NCBI GenBank assembly: GCA_031292465.1 | Contig: JARLHB010000086.1 | Location: forward strand, 1-6,105 | Reading direction: 5' to 3' | Length of the DNA: 6,105 bases | DNA from: Ignavibacteriaceae bacterium | Lineage (GTDB): Bacteria > Bacteroidota > Ignavibacteria > Ignavibacteriales > Ignavibacteriaceae | In this document: positions 1 to 5,534 of the stretch, piece after piece | How positions within the stretch are numbered: position 1 is the first letter of the stretch | How the letters are laid out: every line of letters starts with the position of its first letter | Notes under the pieces: generated by a model | What the model saw: the letters and a program-made list of their open reading frames with translations, nothing else | Told to the model about the DNA's origin: nothing | Database searches by the model: none | Translations under genes and position numbers: made by a program

Positions 1-765
1 CTTGCAAAAGTTCTGAATTGCAAACGGCTGGATTTGTACCTGGCATTCGACAGGCCGCTAATTGAGAATGAATTGGCAATATACAGGGATTTTCTAAAAC
101 GCAGAAGTAAAAACGAACCGCTGCAATATATTGTAGGCTCAGTAGAATTTTACGGACTTGAATTTATTGTCAACCGATCTGTTCTTATACCAAGGCAGGA
201 GACAGAAATACTTGTGGAGACAATAATTAATGAAAATAAAGAGAGGGAGAATTTAAAAATTCTGGATATCGGCACCGGAAGCGGCATTATTGCGGTTTGC
301 CTTGCAAAATACCTTAACCAACCGAAAATATTTGCTGTAGATACCAGTGCAGAAGCACTGGCTGTGGCTAAAGAAAATGCTAAAGTTAACCAGGTTGAAG
401 AAAAAATTAATTTTGTTCAGCAGGATATTAATGATGATGTATTAAGCCTTGGTAATGAATTTGATATTGTTGTATCCAACCCTCCGTATATTTCAAATGA
501 AGAATTTTCTAAATTAGAGCCGGAGCTTCGTATTTATGAGCCCAGGGTTGCTTTGACTGATAATTCTGACGGATTTAGTTTTTATAAGACTATTGTGCGT
601 AAATCAAACACGCTTCTCAAAGACAAGGGAAAGATTTACTTTGAAGTCGGGCAGGGGCAATATTCTCAGGTTAAGGACATTCTGGCGCAGGATAATTTTA
701 ATAATATAAATATTCATAAAGATTATCTTAATATAGAACGTGTAGTTTACGGAGAATTTAATTGA
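1..765 (+). CDS. prmC: Peptide chain release factor N5-glutamine methyltransferase (PrmC/HemK), 5'-truncated by the window edge
   Basis: PrmC uses S-adenosylmethionine to methylate the glutamine of the GGQ motif in release factors RF1 and RF2, which makes termination efficient; it acts in the cytoplasm. The frame is open from base 1 and gives 254 residues before TGA. Bacterial PrmC is usually about 280 residues, so roughly 25-35 N-terminal residues lie outside the window. The TTG at 34 is internal: the preceding codons (LAKVLNCKRLD) already read like the helical N-terminal domain. Counting from the first codon, visible landmarks are PRQETE at 64-69, the SAM-binding loop DIGTGSG at 89-95, the substrate-glutamine-binding NPPY at 160-163 and EVGQGQ at 215-220. 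The stop overlaps the dtd start by 4 bp, implying coupled translation. Family assignment is secure from the paired PRxETE and NPPY signatures. prfA often lies upstream of prmC, but that cannot be checked here. Confidence 0.96.
   Translation, partial: LAKVLNCKRLDLYLAFDRPLIENELAIYRDFLKRRSKNEPLQYIVGSVEFYGLEFIVNRSVLIPRQETEILVETIINENKERENLKILDIGTGSGIIAVCLAKYLNQPKIFAVDTSAEALAVAKENAKVNQVEEKINFVQQDINDDVLSLGNEFDIVVSNPPYISNEEFSKLEPELRIYEPRVALTDNSDGFSFYKTIVRKSNTLLKDKGKIYFEVGQGQYSQVKDILAQDNFNNINIHKDYLNIERVVYGEFN
751..764 (+). promoter_or_regulatory. Ribosome binding site and TTG start of dtd inside the prmC end
   Basis: GGAG at 751-754 lies 7 nt before a TTG codon at 762-764, inside the last codons of prmC. 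The conserved DTD N-terminus (MRAVVQRV) begins exactly at this TTG, and no ATG nearby could replace it. The TTG start with this Shine-Dalgarno sequence is therefore well supported. The arrangement allows ribosomes ending prmC at 763-765 to re-start on dtd. Confidence 0.75.
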
Positions 766-1211
766 GGGCGGTCGTTCAAAGAGTTTCTGAAGGCGGTGTA
801 AATATCAGTTTACAAAATTACTCCGCATCCATTGGCAAGGGTATGGTAATTCTTGTTGGTATAAAGACCGGCGATAAAGAAGAAGATATGAACTTTGTAG
901 CCGATAAATGCTGCGGTTTAAGAATATTTGAAGATGCCAACGAGAAGATGAACCTGTCCATAAAAGATGTTGACGGTGAGGTATTAATTATTTCTCAATT
1001 TACATTATATGGCGATCCGAGAAAAGGGAACCGCCCAAGTTTTATTGACGCAGCCAGGCCGGAGGAAGCAATTCCGCTTTATGAAAAATTTATTACGCGG
1101 GTTAAAACAAACCTGGGCGAACTAAAAGTAAAGACTGGTATTTTCGGCGCAATGATGAGTGTAAAAATAATTAATGACGGCCCGGTTACAATAATTGTAG
1201 AATCAAAATAA
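762..1211 (+). CDS. dtd: D-aminoacyl-tRNA deacylase (DTD)
   Basis: DTD hydrolyses D-amino acids (and glycine mischarged on tRNA-Ala) from tRNA, a cytoplasmic chiral proofreading step. The enzyme is a homodimer with active sites at the interface. The 149-residue product matches the usual length of about 145-150. Visible signatures are MRAVVQRV at 1-8, SQFTLYGD at 78-85 (holding the catalytic-site SQFTL), RPSF at 91-94, TGIFGAMM at 125-132 and NDGPVTI at 138-144. The GP of the last motif (140-141) is the Gly-cisPro pair that each subunit inserts into its partner's site to exclude L-aminoacyl groups. No key residue is missing. The gene starts with TTG, preceded by GGAG, and overlaps prmC by 4 bp, so it is probably co-transcribed with it. 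A 19-bp palindrome begins 22 nt after the stop. Confidence 0.97.
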   Translation: MRAVVQRVSEGGVNISLQNYSASIGKGMVILVGIKTGDKEEDMNFVADKCCGLRIFEDANEKMNLSIKDVDGEVLIISQFTLYGDPRKGNRPSFIDAARPEEAIPLYEKFITRVKTNLGELKVKTGIFGAMMSVKIINDGPVTIIVESK

Positions 1212-1226
1212 AATCGGTTATACATA

Positions 1227-1253
1227 ATTGTACGGCGAAACGCTGTTTCGCCA
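1227..1253 (+). repeat. Short palindromic repeat, copy 1
   Basis: GGCGAAACGCTGTTTCGCC at 1234-1252 folds into a perfect 8-bp stem with a GCT loop, preceded by ATTGTAC (1227-1233) and followed by A. The same 19 bases, with ATTGTAT before and A after, recur at 5370-5388 in the same orientation. It lies just downstream of dtd. No T-tract follows, so it is not a textbook intrinsic terminator, although the hairpin could protect the mRNA 3' end. Identical loop and near-identical flanks point to a copied element rather than two independent hairpins. Confidence 0.8.
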
Positions 1254-1275
1254 CTTGAATTAACGCAATTGTTAT

Positions 1276-1350
1276 CTAAGGTAAAAACTTTAATATCTAT
1301 TTATTCTGCGTTAGGCAAGTTAGTCATACAGATTGACTAGTTTTACCTAG
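1276..1350 (+). repeat. Nested imperfect inverted repeat in the dtd-metalloenzyme gap
   Basis: The outer arms pair CTA+GGTAAAA+CT (1276-1289, with single unpaired A at 1279 and 1287) with AGTTTTACCTAG (1339-1350), giving 12 pairs around a loop of about 49 nt. Inside is a small hairpin, TAGTCA (1321-1326) with TGACTA (1334-1339), which shares base 1339 with the outer stem. It could be an RNA structure in the leader of the next operon or the remains of a short mobile element. I recognise no riboswitch or known RNA family, and AT-rich sequence makes such pairings fairly easy by chance. Confidence 0.35.
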
Positions 1351-1389
1351 CTGGTGGGAAGCTAAAATATTCACAAAGCTCTTATTTGC

Positions 1390-1413
1390 CACGAAGGCAC
1401 AAAGGCACTAAGA
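1390..1413 (+). repeat. Three-unit 8-bp tandem repeat (CACNAAGG)
   Basis: Three consecutive 8-bp units follow CACNAAGG with N = G, A and T in turn; the final G of the third unit is A. The array is preceded by TTTGC and lies 36 bp before the next start codon. From memory, similar CACGAAGG/CACAAAG-type strings recur between genes in many bacterial genomes, but I could not check this. The 8-bp period does not fit a coding pattern and no gene crosses it. Confidence 0.6.
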
Positions 1414-1449
1414 ACTGATTATTTACAAAATCCATTTACAGGTTATTTA

Positions 1450-2352
1450 ATGCACTCTGTATTAATGATATTTTTAGATGGTGTTGGGATAGGCAAAGAA
1501 GACTATCAGGCAAATCCTTTCTTCAAATACGGATTCAAATCTTTTACGGATATATTCGGGGGGATACCGACATTAAATAATCCTGTTCTAAAAAAGAATA
1601 ATTCTATTATTTTCCCCTCAGATGCATGCCTTGGCATTGAAGGCTTTCCGCAAAGCGGTACGGGACAGACATCAATATTCTGCGGGATGAATGCCGCACA
1701 GTATGTCGGCAAGCATTTTGGACCCTATCCATATTCAACACTTATCCCGGTTATAGAAAAAGAAAATATATTTAAAGCATTCATTTCTATTGGCCGAAAA
1801 GCTTTTTTTGCCAACGCATATCCAAAAGTATTTTTCGATTACTTAAAATCCGGCAAATCAAGATTAAGTGTTACATCCTTAAGCAGTAAATTAAGCGGAT
1901 TAAAATTCAATACATCAACTGATGTAAGGCTTGGCAGGGCTTTAACTGCAGAAATTACAAATGAAAGATGGAATTATAAACTGGGTTATAAATTAGGCAC
2001 CATCAAACCCAAAACATCTGCACGAAGGCTGCTAAAAATTTCTAAAGAAAATTCATTTACTCTTTATGAATATTTTATGACCGACCACCTTGGGCACGGA
2101 AGATATGATGGCGATGCACAGAATTTATTAGCTATTCTTGATGAATTCCTGTTTACAATTTTAAGCGAGTTAGGCGAAGATACGACTTTGCTTGTATGTT
2201 CAGATCACGGAAATGTTGAAGATATTTCTGTTAAAACTCATACCTTAAATCCGGCATTAACTATTGCTTCCGGCAGGTATGCTGAAAGTTTATTTAATGA
2301 TATAAAGGATTTAACACAAATTAAACCGGCAATAATGAAATTATTTGAATGA
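1450..2352 (+). CDS. Alkaline-phosphatase-superfamily metalloenzyme (phosphoglycerate/phosphopentomutase-like), substrate unknown
   Basis: A 300-residue protein with the two-metal site of the superfamily that includes cofactor-independent phosphoglycerate mutase (iPGM) and phosphopentomutase. Likely metal ligands are all present: D10 in FLDGVGIG (8-15), D212 and H216 in DHLGH, D252-H253 in SDHGN, and H264 in KTHT. These match the D, DxxxH, DH, H order of iPGM. The nucleophile region is SGTGQTS (69-75); T71, T74 or S75 could be the phosphorylated residue, and I cannot decide which. At 300 residues it is much shorter than iPGM (about 510) or phosphopentomutase (about 390), leaving only a small cap (about residues 85-205), so mutase activity should not be assumed. 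It has no signal peptide and is probably cytoplasmic. The ATG is chosen because the first beta strand begins at once; the Shine-Dalgarno is weak (AGG at 1440-1442). Its end overlaps comEC by 4 bp, so the two are coupled. Confidence 0.85.
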   Translation: MHSVLMIFLDGVGIGKEDYQANPFFKYGFKSFTDIFGGIPTLNNPVLKKNNSIIFPSDACLGIEGFPQSGTGQTSIFCGMNAAQYVGKHFGPYPYSTLIPVIEKENIFKAFISIGRKAFFANAYPKVFFDYLKSGKSRLSVTSLSSKLSGLKFNTSTDVRLGRALTAEITNERWNYKLGYKLGTIKPKTSARRLLKISKENSFTLYEYFMTDHLGHGRYDGDAQNLLAILDEFLFTILSELGEDTTLLVCSDHGNVEDISVKTHTLNPALTIASGRYAESLFNDIKDLTQIKPAIMKLFE

Positions 2353-4745
2353 AAAATTACCCGGCGGTAAAATTTACTTTACTTATAATGGCCGGAATAT
2401 TATTAGATAAAATTATCCCGGTTACTGCTCATAATTATTTCATTTATTTTATATCTCTGGTATCAGTATTTTTTATTGCTTTACTTTTCAGCTTTCAAAA
2501 AAAATCCATCATAAATAAATTTTCCCCCGTTTACATCTTAATAATACTCGGGAGTGTATTTGTTACTGAATTCCAAAAACCAAATTATAACTTCCTGCCT
2601 CAGGAAATTGAAAAGCAAAAGGACTTTAAAGCGCGGGGAATTATCTCCAATATTGAACTGCGAAGGGAACATGAAATAGTTCTGTATCTGGATGCTGATT
2701 CTGCCAGTTTTCCTGGATCTGTATTTTATAAAAAAATAACATTGATTTGCAGAATACGTGATGAAAATAAAAAGAACCTTGACTCATTGTATAACGCAAT
2801 TCTACCGGGAAATACCGCATCCGTAAAAGGTTTGTTTATGAAAGGCAACAACAGAAGAAATCCCGGTGAATTTAATTATAACCAATATCTGTGTGAAAAG
2901 GGAATAAGCGGCATTTTGTATGTATATAATGTGAAAGATATAAACATATTAAACAAGCATGATGCAAAAATCCAAAGCGTTATTTTTAATGTTAGAAAAT
3001 CGATTGATAATGAAATAACTAATCTGCACCAGCCGCAGACGGCAGGATTTATAAGAGGACAATTATTAGCGGACAGAAGTAATATAGATTATAACGCGGT
3101 TGTTGAATTTATTAATTCCGGAGTTGTCCATATACTGGCTGTATCCGGATTAAATGTGGGATTTATTGTCTTAATTATAATGATTGTGCTGGGCAGGTTC
3201 AATGTTTATTTCAGGTCGATATTAATGATACTGTGTATAATTGTCTTTCTGGTACTTACTGATTCCCAGGCTTCTATAGTTCGGGCTGTAGTTATGTCAA
3301 TCCTTGTTATTACGGGCTTTCTTACTAACCGTTCTACAAACATATATAACTCATTAGCTGTTTCTGCTTTAATAATATTGCTGGCAGACCCTGCGCAGTT
3401 GTTTGACCCCGGTTTTCAGCTTTCATATTCTGCGGTACTTTCAATTGCAGTAATATATCCTGTATTTCAGAAAACGATTAGTAATTCCGGGATAAAAAAT
3501 AAATGGATAAAATATATTTTATTGTTCATTGGCATATCTCTATGTGCGCAGTTGGGAACTCTTCCTTTTACGTTATTTTATTTCGGCAAACTTTCACTCG
3601 TATCGCTTTTTACAAATTTAATAATTATTCCCCTTTCAGGAGTTATAGTGGGGATAGGGATATTTACACTCTTCCTGAATTTATTTACTCCGCTTTTGGC
3701 TTCCTTTTATGCTGCGGGAAATGATTTCCTTAATTCGGTAATGTTTTATATAATTAAAATGGCGGGCAGTTCTGAGCATTCATTTTTGTGGATTAGAAAC
3801 TTTTCCGTACTTGACGGTATTATTTTCTATTTGTTTCTGGCAGTATTCCTATATGCGTTGATTTATTTTGAATCAAAAATTGCAATGCTGATTGTATGTA
3901 TATTAGTCTTTGCAAATGTACTGGTCCTTTGTTCTTTGGATAATAAGAATTTACTGCCGGATAATTACCTTCACGTACTTATGGTTGATGTTGGGCAGGG
4001 GGATGCATTCTTAATAAAATTCCCGGATGGGAAAACGGCTTTAATTGATGCAGGTGAAGCAACATTAAACTTTGATAACGGTGAAAGAATAATCTTGCCG
4101 CTGCTAAATCATTTGGGAATAGATAAAATTGATTACGGCTTTATTTCACATGTTGACCTTGACCATTACGGAGGTTTCATATCGTTAATAAATGAAAATA
4201 AAATAGGAAAAATTTATAAGCCATACTCAGATACCTCGTTCTCAAAAGATATTAAGTTAGAAAAATTTCTCAGGGCAAATAATATTCCTGTAAATTATTA
4301 CGAAAAGGGAATAATAAAACTACCGGCAGGCAGAATCTATATATTAAATGATTATAGTAAGAATGTAAAGCTGACAACAAATAACGGAAGCGGGCTTCTT
4401 AAAATATTATACGGCAGCAGCAGTTTCCTTTTTACAGGTGATCTTGAACGCCGCGGTGAAATTCATTATATAAATAGTTATGGTGATTTTCTAAAGTCGG
4501 ATGTACTTAAAGTATCGCACCATGGAAGCCAGACTGCTACATCAGAAGAATTTGTCTCGAGGGTAAAACCCAAAATAAGTTTAATAAGCGACGGGATAAA
4601 GAATAAATTCGGACATCCGTCCGGGATTGTCTTGCAGAGGTTAAGCCAGTCTGGATCAGGTGTTTTAAGAACCGATAAATACGGCGCAATTTTGTTAAGA
4701 TCAGACGGAGATAATATATTTGCAGTTGACTGGAGAAACTTTTAA
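2349..4745 (+). CDS. comEC: ComEC/Rec2-family DNA uptake channel with C-terminal metallo-beta-lactamase domain
   Basis: ComEC is the inner-membrane channel that brings single-stranded DNA into the cytoplasm during natural transformation. The 798 residues hold the full three-part layout. N-terminal hydrophobic segments (about 8-22, 29-49, 60-73) flank and precede a DUF4131/OB-like domain (about 90-200, with NPGEFNY at 171-177). The Competence membrane domain covers about 230-525, with HILAVSGLNVGF at 261-272, QASIVRA at 307-313, DPGFQLSYSAVL at 353-364 and QLGTLP at 401-406. The metallo-beta-lactamase-like domain covers about 540-798, with DVGQGDA at 547-553, SHVDLDHYGG at 600-609, TGDLE at 696-700, SHHGS at 723-727 and GHPS at 755-758. 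Its metal-binding pattern looks intact, which fits a nuclease role in removing the non-transported strand. The ATG overlaps the previous stop (ATGA) and has no clear Shine-Dalgarno. No other competence gene is in the window, so active transformation is not shown. Confidence 0.96.
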   Translation: MKNYPAVKFTLLIMAGILLDKIIPVTAHNYFIYFISLVSVFFIALLFSFQKKSIINKFSPVYILIILGSVFVTEFQKPNYNFLPQEIEKQKDFKARGIISNIELRREHEIVLYLDADSASFPGSVFYKKITLICRIRDENKKNLDSLYNAILPGNTASVKGLFMKGNNRRNPGEFNYNQYLCEKGISGILYVYNVKDINILNKHDAKIQSVIFNVRKSIDNEITNLHQPQTAGFIRGQLLADRSNIDYNAVVEFINSGVVHILAVSGLNVGFIVLIIMIVLGRFNVYFRSILMILCIIVFLVLTDSQASIVRAVVMSILVITGFLTNRSTNIYNSLAVSALIILLADPAQLFDPGFQLSYSAVLSIAVIYPVFQKTISNSGIKNKWIKYILLFIGISLCAQLGTLPFTLFYFGKLSLVSLFTNLIIIPLSGVIVGIGIFTLFLNLFTPLLASFYAAGNDFLNSVMFYIIKMAGSSEHSFLWIRNFSVLDGIIFYLFLAVFLYALIYFESKIAMLIVCILVFANVLVLCSLDNKNLLPDNYLHVLMVDVGQGDAFLIKFPDGKTALIDAGEATLNFDNGERIILPLLNHLGIDKIDYGFISHVDLDHYGGFISLINENKIGKIYKPYSDTSFSKDIKLEKFLRANNIPVNYYEKGIIKLPAGRIYILNDYSKNVKLTTNNGSGLLKILYGSSSFLFTGDLERRGEIHYINSYGDFLKSDVLKVSHHGSQTATSEEFVSRVKPKISLISDGIKNKFGHPSGIVLQRLSQSGSGVLRTDKYGAILLRSDGDNIFAVDWRNF

Positions 4746-4809
4746 CCCACCAATAAAAAATCCCCTCCTGCTTGCCACTATGTGGGGAGGGGCAAGGGGT
4801 GGGTTGAAA
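4741..4809 (-). repeat. GC-rich nested inverted repeat after comEC, terminator-like on the minus strand
   Basis: Outer arms AACCCACC (4744-4751) and GGTGGGTT (4798-4805) pair perfectly and can extend by TTT/AAA across one bulge. The inner arms CCCCTCC (4762-4768) and GGAGGGG (4786-4792) pair, and the loop is closed further by CCAC/GTGG around TAT (4775-4785). CTTGCC (4771-4776) can pair alternatively with GGCAAG (4791-4796). On the + strand no T-tract follows the structure. On the - strand the inner hairpin is followed by A and six T (complement of 4755-4760), an intrinsic-terminator layout facing away from purE. No minus-strand gene needs it, so a dispersed repeat is the better reading. The left arm begins within the comEC stop codon. 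Type is given as repeat because the terminator role is unproven. Confidence 0.65.
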
Positions 4810-4862
4810 CCTAAAAATGTAAATAAAACTTAAAATAATAATAATAATCTAAGGTAAACAAA

Positions 4863-5354
4863 ATGGAAAATACTCCTTTAATCGGAATAATAATGGGCAG
4901 CGACTCTGACCTCGGTATAATGCAGAAAGCAATGGATACATGTAAAGATTTTGATGTCCCTTACGAAGTAAAAATACTTTCGGCGCACCGCACGCCTGAT
5001 CAGCATGCTGAGTATGCAAAAACAGCTGTATCAAGGGGGCTGAAGGTAATAATAGCTGCTGCAGGCGGCGCTGCACATTTGCCCGGAGTTACCGCTGCAA
5101 GTACAATTTTGCCTGTAATCGGCGTGCCGATTTTTACAAAATCTTTAAACGGAATGGACTCATTATTATCCATTGTACAAATGCCAGGTGGAATACCTGT
5201 TGCAACTGTTGCTATAGACGGTGCAAAAAATGCCGCTTTACTTGCAATACAGATTATTGCCACAGGCGATGAAAAACTGCAAAAGAAACTTGTAGATTAT
5301 AAAAAACAAATTGCAGAAGAATCCATGAACAAAAATAAGAAGCTTAACGGTTAA
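4863..5354 (+). CDS. purE: N5-carboxyaminoimidazole ribonucleotide mutase (PurE class I)
   Basis: PurE converts N5-carboxyaminoimidazole ribonucleotide (N5-CAIR) to CAIR in de novo purine synthesis; class I enzymes work after PurK, which makes N5-CAIR. The product is 163 residues, the normal class I length, and forms octamers in studied species. Visible motifs are GSDSD at 12-16 (phosphate/ribose binding), SAHRTP at 40-45 with the presumed catalytic H42, AGGAAHLPG at 67-75 and QMPGGIPVATV at 106-116. The AAHLPG motif supports class I rather than the AIR-carboxylating class II. The ATG has AAGG at 4851-4854, 8 nt upstream. Codons before it are AT-rich with TAA runs, so no upstream start is likely. 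It stands alone: purK is not adjacent in the window, whereas many genomes pair them. A palindromic repeat begins 15 nt after the stop. No convincing promoter was found in the preceding gap. Confidence 0.97.
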   Translation: MENTPLIGIIMGSDSDLGIMQKAMDTCKDFDVPYEVKILSAHRTPDQHAEYAKTAVSRGLKVIIAAAGGAAHLPGVTAASTILPVIGVPIFTKSLNGMDSLLSIVQMPGGIPVATVAIDGAKNAALLAIQIIATGDEKLQKKLVDYKKQIAEESMNKNKKLNG

Positions 5355-5398
5355 AACTGATTATTGTATGGCGAAACGCTGTTTCGCCAAACGGTTAA
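5346..5398 (+). repeat. 9-bp direct repeats flanking palindrome copy 2
   Basis: AACGGTTAA occurs at 5346-5354, where it forms the last three codons of purE including its stop, and again at 5390-5398 directly after the palindrome. The 35 bp between them hold palindrome copy 2. This resembles a target-site duplication left by insertion of a small element at the purE end. Copy 1 shows no comparable duplication, so the reading is tentative. Confidence 0.4.
5363..5389 (+). repeat. Short palindromic repeat, copy 2
   Basis: GGCGAAACGCTGTTTCGCC at 5370-5388 is identical over all 19 bases, loop included, to the copy at 1234-1252. ATTGTAT precedes it (ATTGTAC in copy 1) and A follows. It lies in the same orientation relative to transcription, just after purE. 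CGGTTA also occurs a few bases further upstream in both places (1215-1220 and 5348-5353), so the repeated unit may be longer than the hairpin. No T-tract follows, so it is not a standard terminator. Confidence 0.8.
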
Positions 5399-5442
5399 GT
5401 CCGTAATAAAAATTAATACTAAAAAGATATAATTCTATTTAA

Positions 5443-5507
5443 TTTAATTAAACTATAATAGTTAATAATTTTATCCTTTTTATATATAAAACCTAAGTCA
5501 TTAATGA
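5443..5507 (+). other. Cluster of AT-rich dyads upstream of the methyltransferase gene
   Basis: Four small dyads lie within 65 bp: TTTAATTAAA (5443-5452), AACTAT-A-ATAGTT (5451-5463), TTTTATATATAAAA (5478-5491) and TCATTAATGA (5498-5507). All are perfect apart from the single central base of the second. They lie between purE and the yhdJ-like gene, where its promoter should be, so they could be operator sites. In sequence this AT-rich some such dyads are expected by chance. Nothing else recognisable was seen in 5399-5534. Confidence 0.25.
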
Positions 5508-5534
5508 TTATATTTGAGAAAAGAAGATAAAGAT

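Noticed and set aside
34..36. TTG at 34 as the start of prmC
   Set aside because: The frame is open back to base 1 and the preceding codons already resemble the PrmC N-terminal domain; the gene is simply cut by the window edge.
1212..1449. tRNA, riboswitch or small gene in the gap after dtd
   Set aside because: No cloverleaf, no known aptamer core and no frame with a plausible start were found; only the repeats listed are supported.
1506..1712. Minus-strand open frame inside the metalloenzyme gene
   Set aside because: It lies wholly opposite a strongly conserved gene and its product shows no recognisable domain.
3503..3724. Second + strand frame inside comEC
   Set aside because: It overlaps the conserved Competence membrane domain in another frame and shows no independent signals.
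4804..4836. TTGAAA and TAAAAT as a purE promoter
   Set aside because: The 21-bp spacing is too long for a standard promoter, and TTGAAA lies in the arm of the inverted repeat.
4834..4848. AAT trinucleotide run before purE
   Set aside because: A short low-complexity tract in an AT-rich leader; too short to call a functional repeat.
1274..4858. Shared 12-mer ATCTAAGGTAAA at 1274-1285 and 4847-4858
   Set aside because: About one 12-bp match is expected by chance in a 6-kb window, and the copy before purE is explained by its AAGG ribosome site.
4849..5263. Two minus-strand open frames opposite purE
   Set aside because: They mirror purE codons; neither shows a domain, and no supporting promoter or ribosome site was seen.
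1413..5365. Shared 11-mer AACTGATTATT at 1413-1423 and 5355-5365
   Set aside because: Several matches of this length are expected by chance; the second lies beside palindrome copy 2 but the first does not lie beside copy 1.
5509..5516. TATATTTG as a Bacteroidota-type -7 promoter element (TAnnTTTG)
   Set aside because: No TTG or TTTG -33 element is found about 19 bp upstream, and the motif is easy to obtain in AT-rich sequence.
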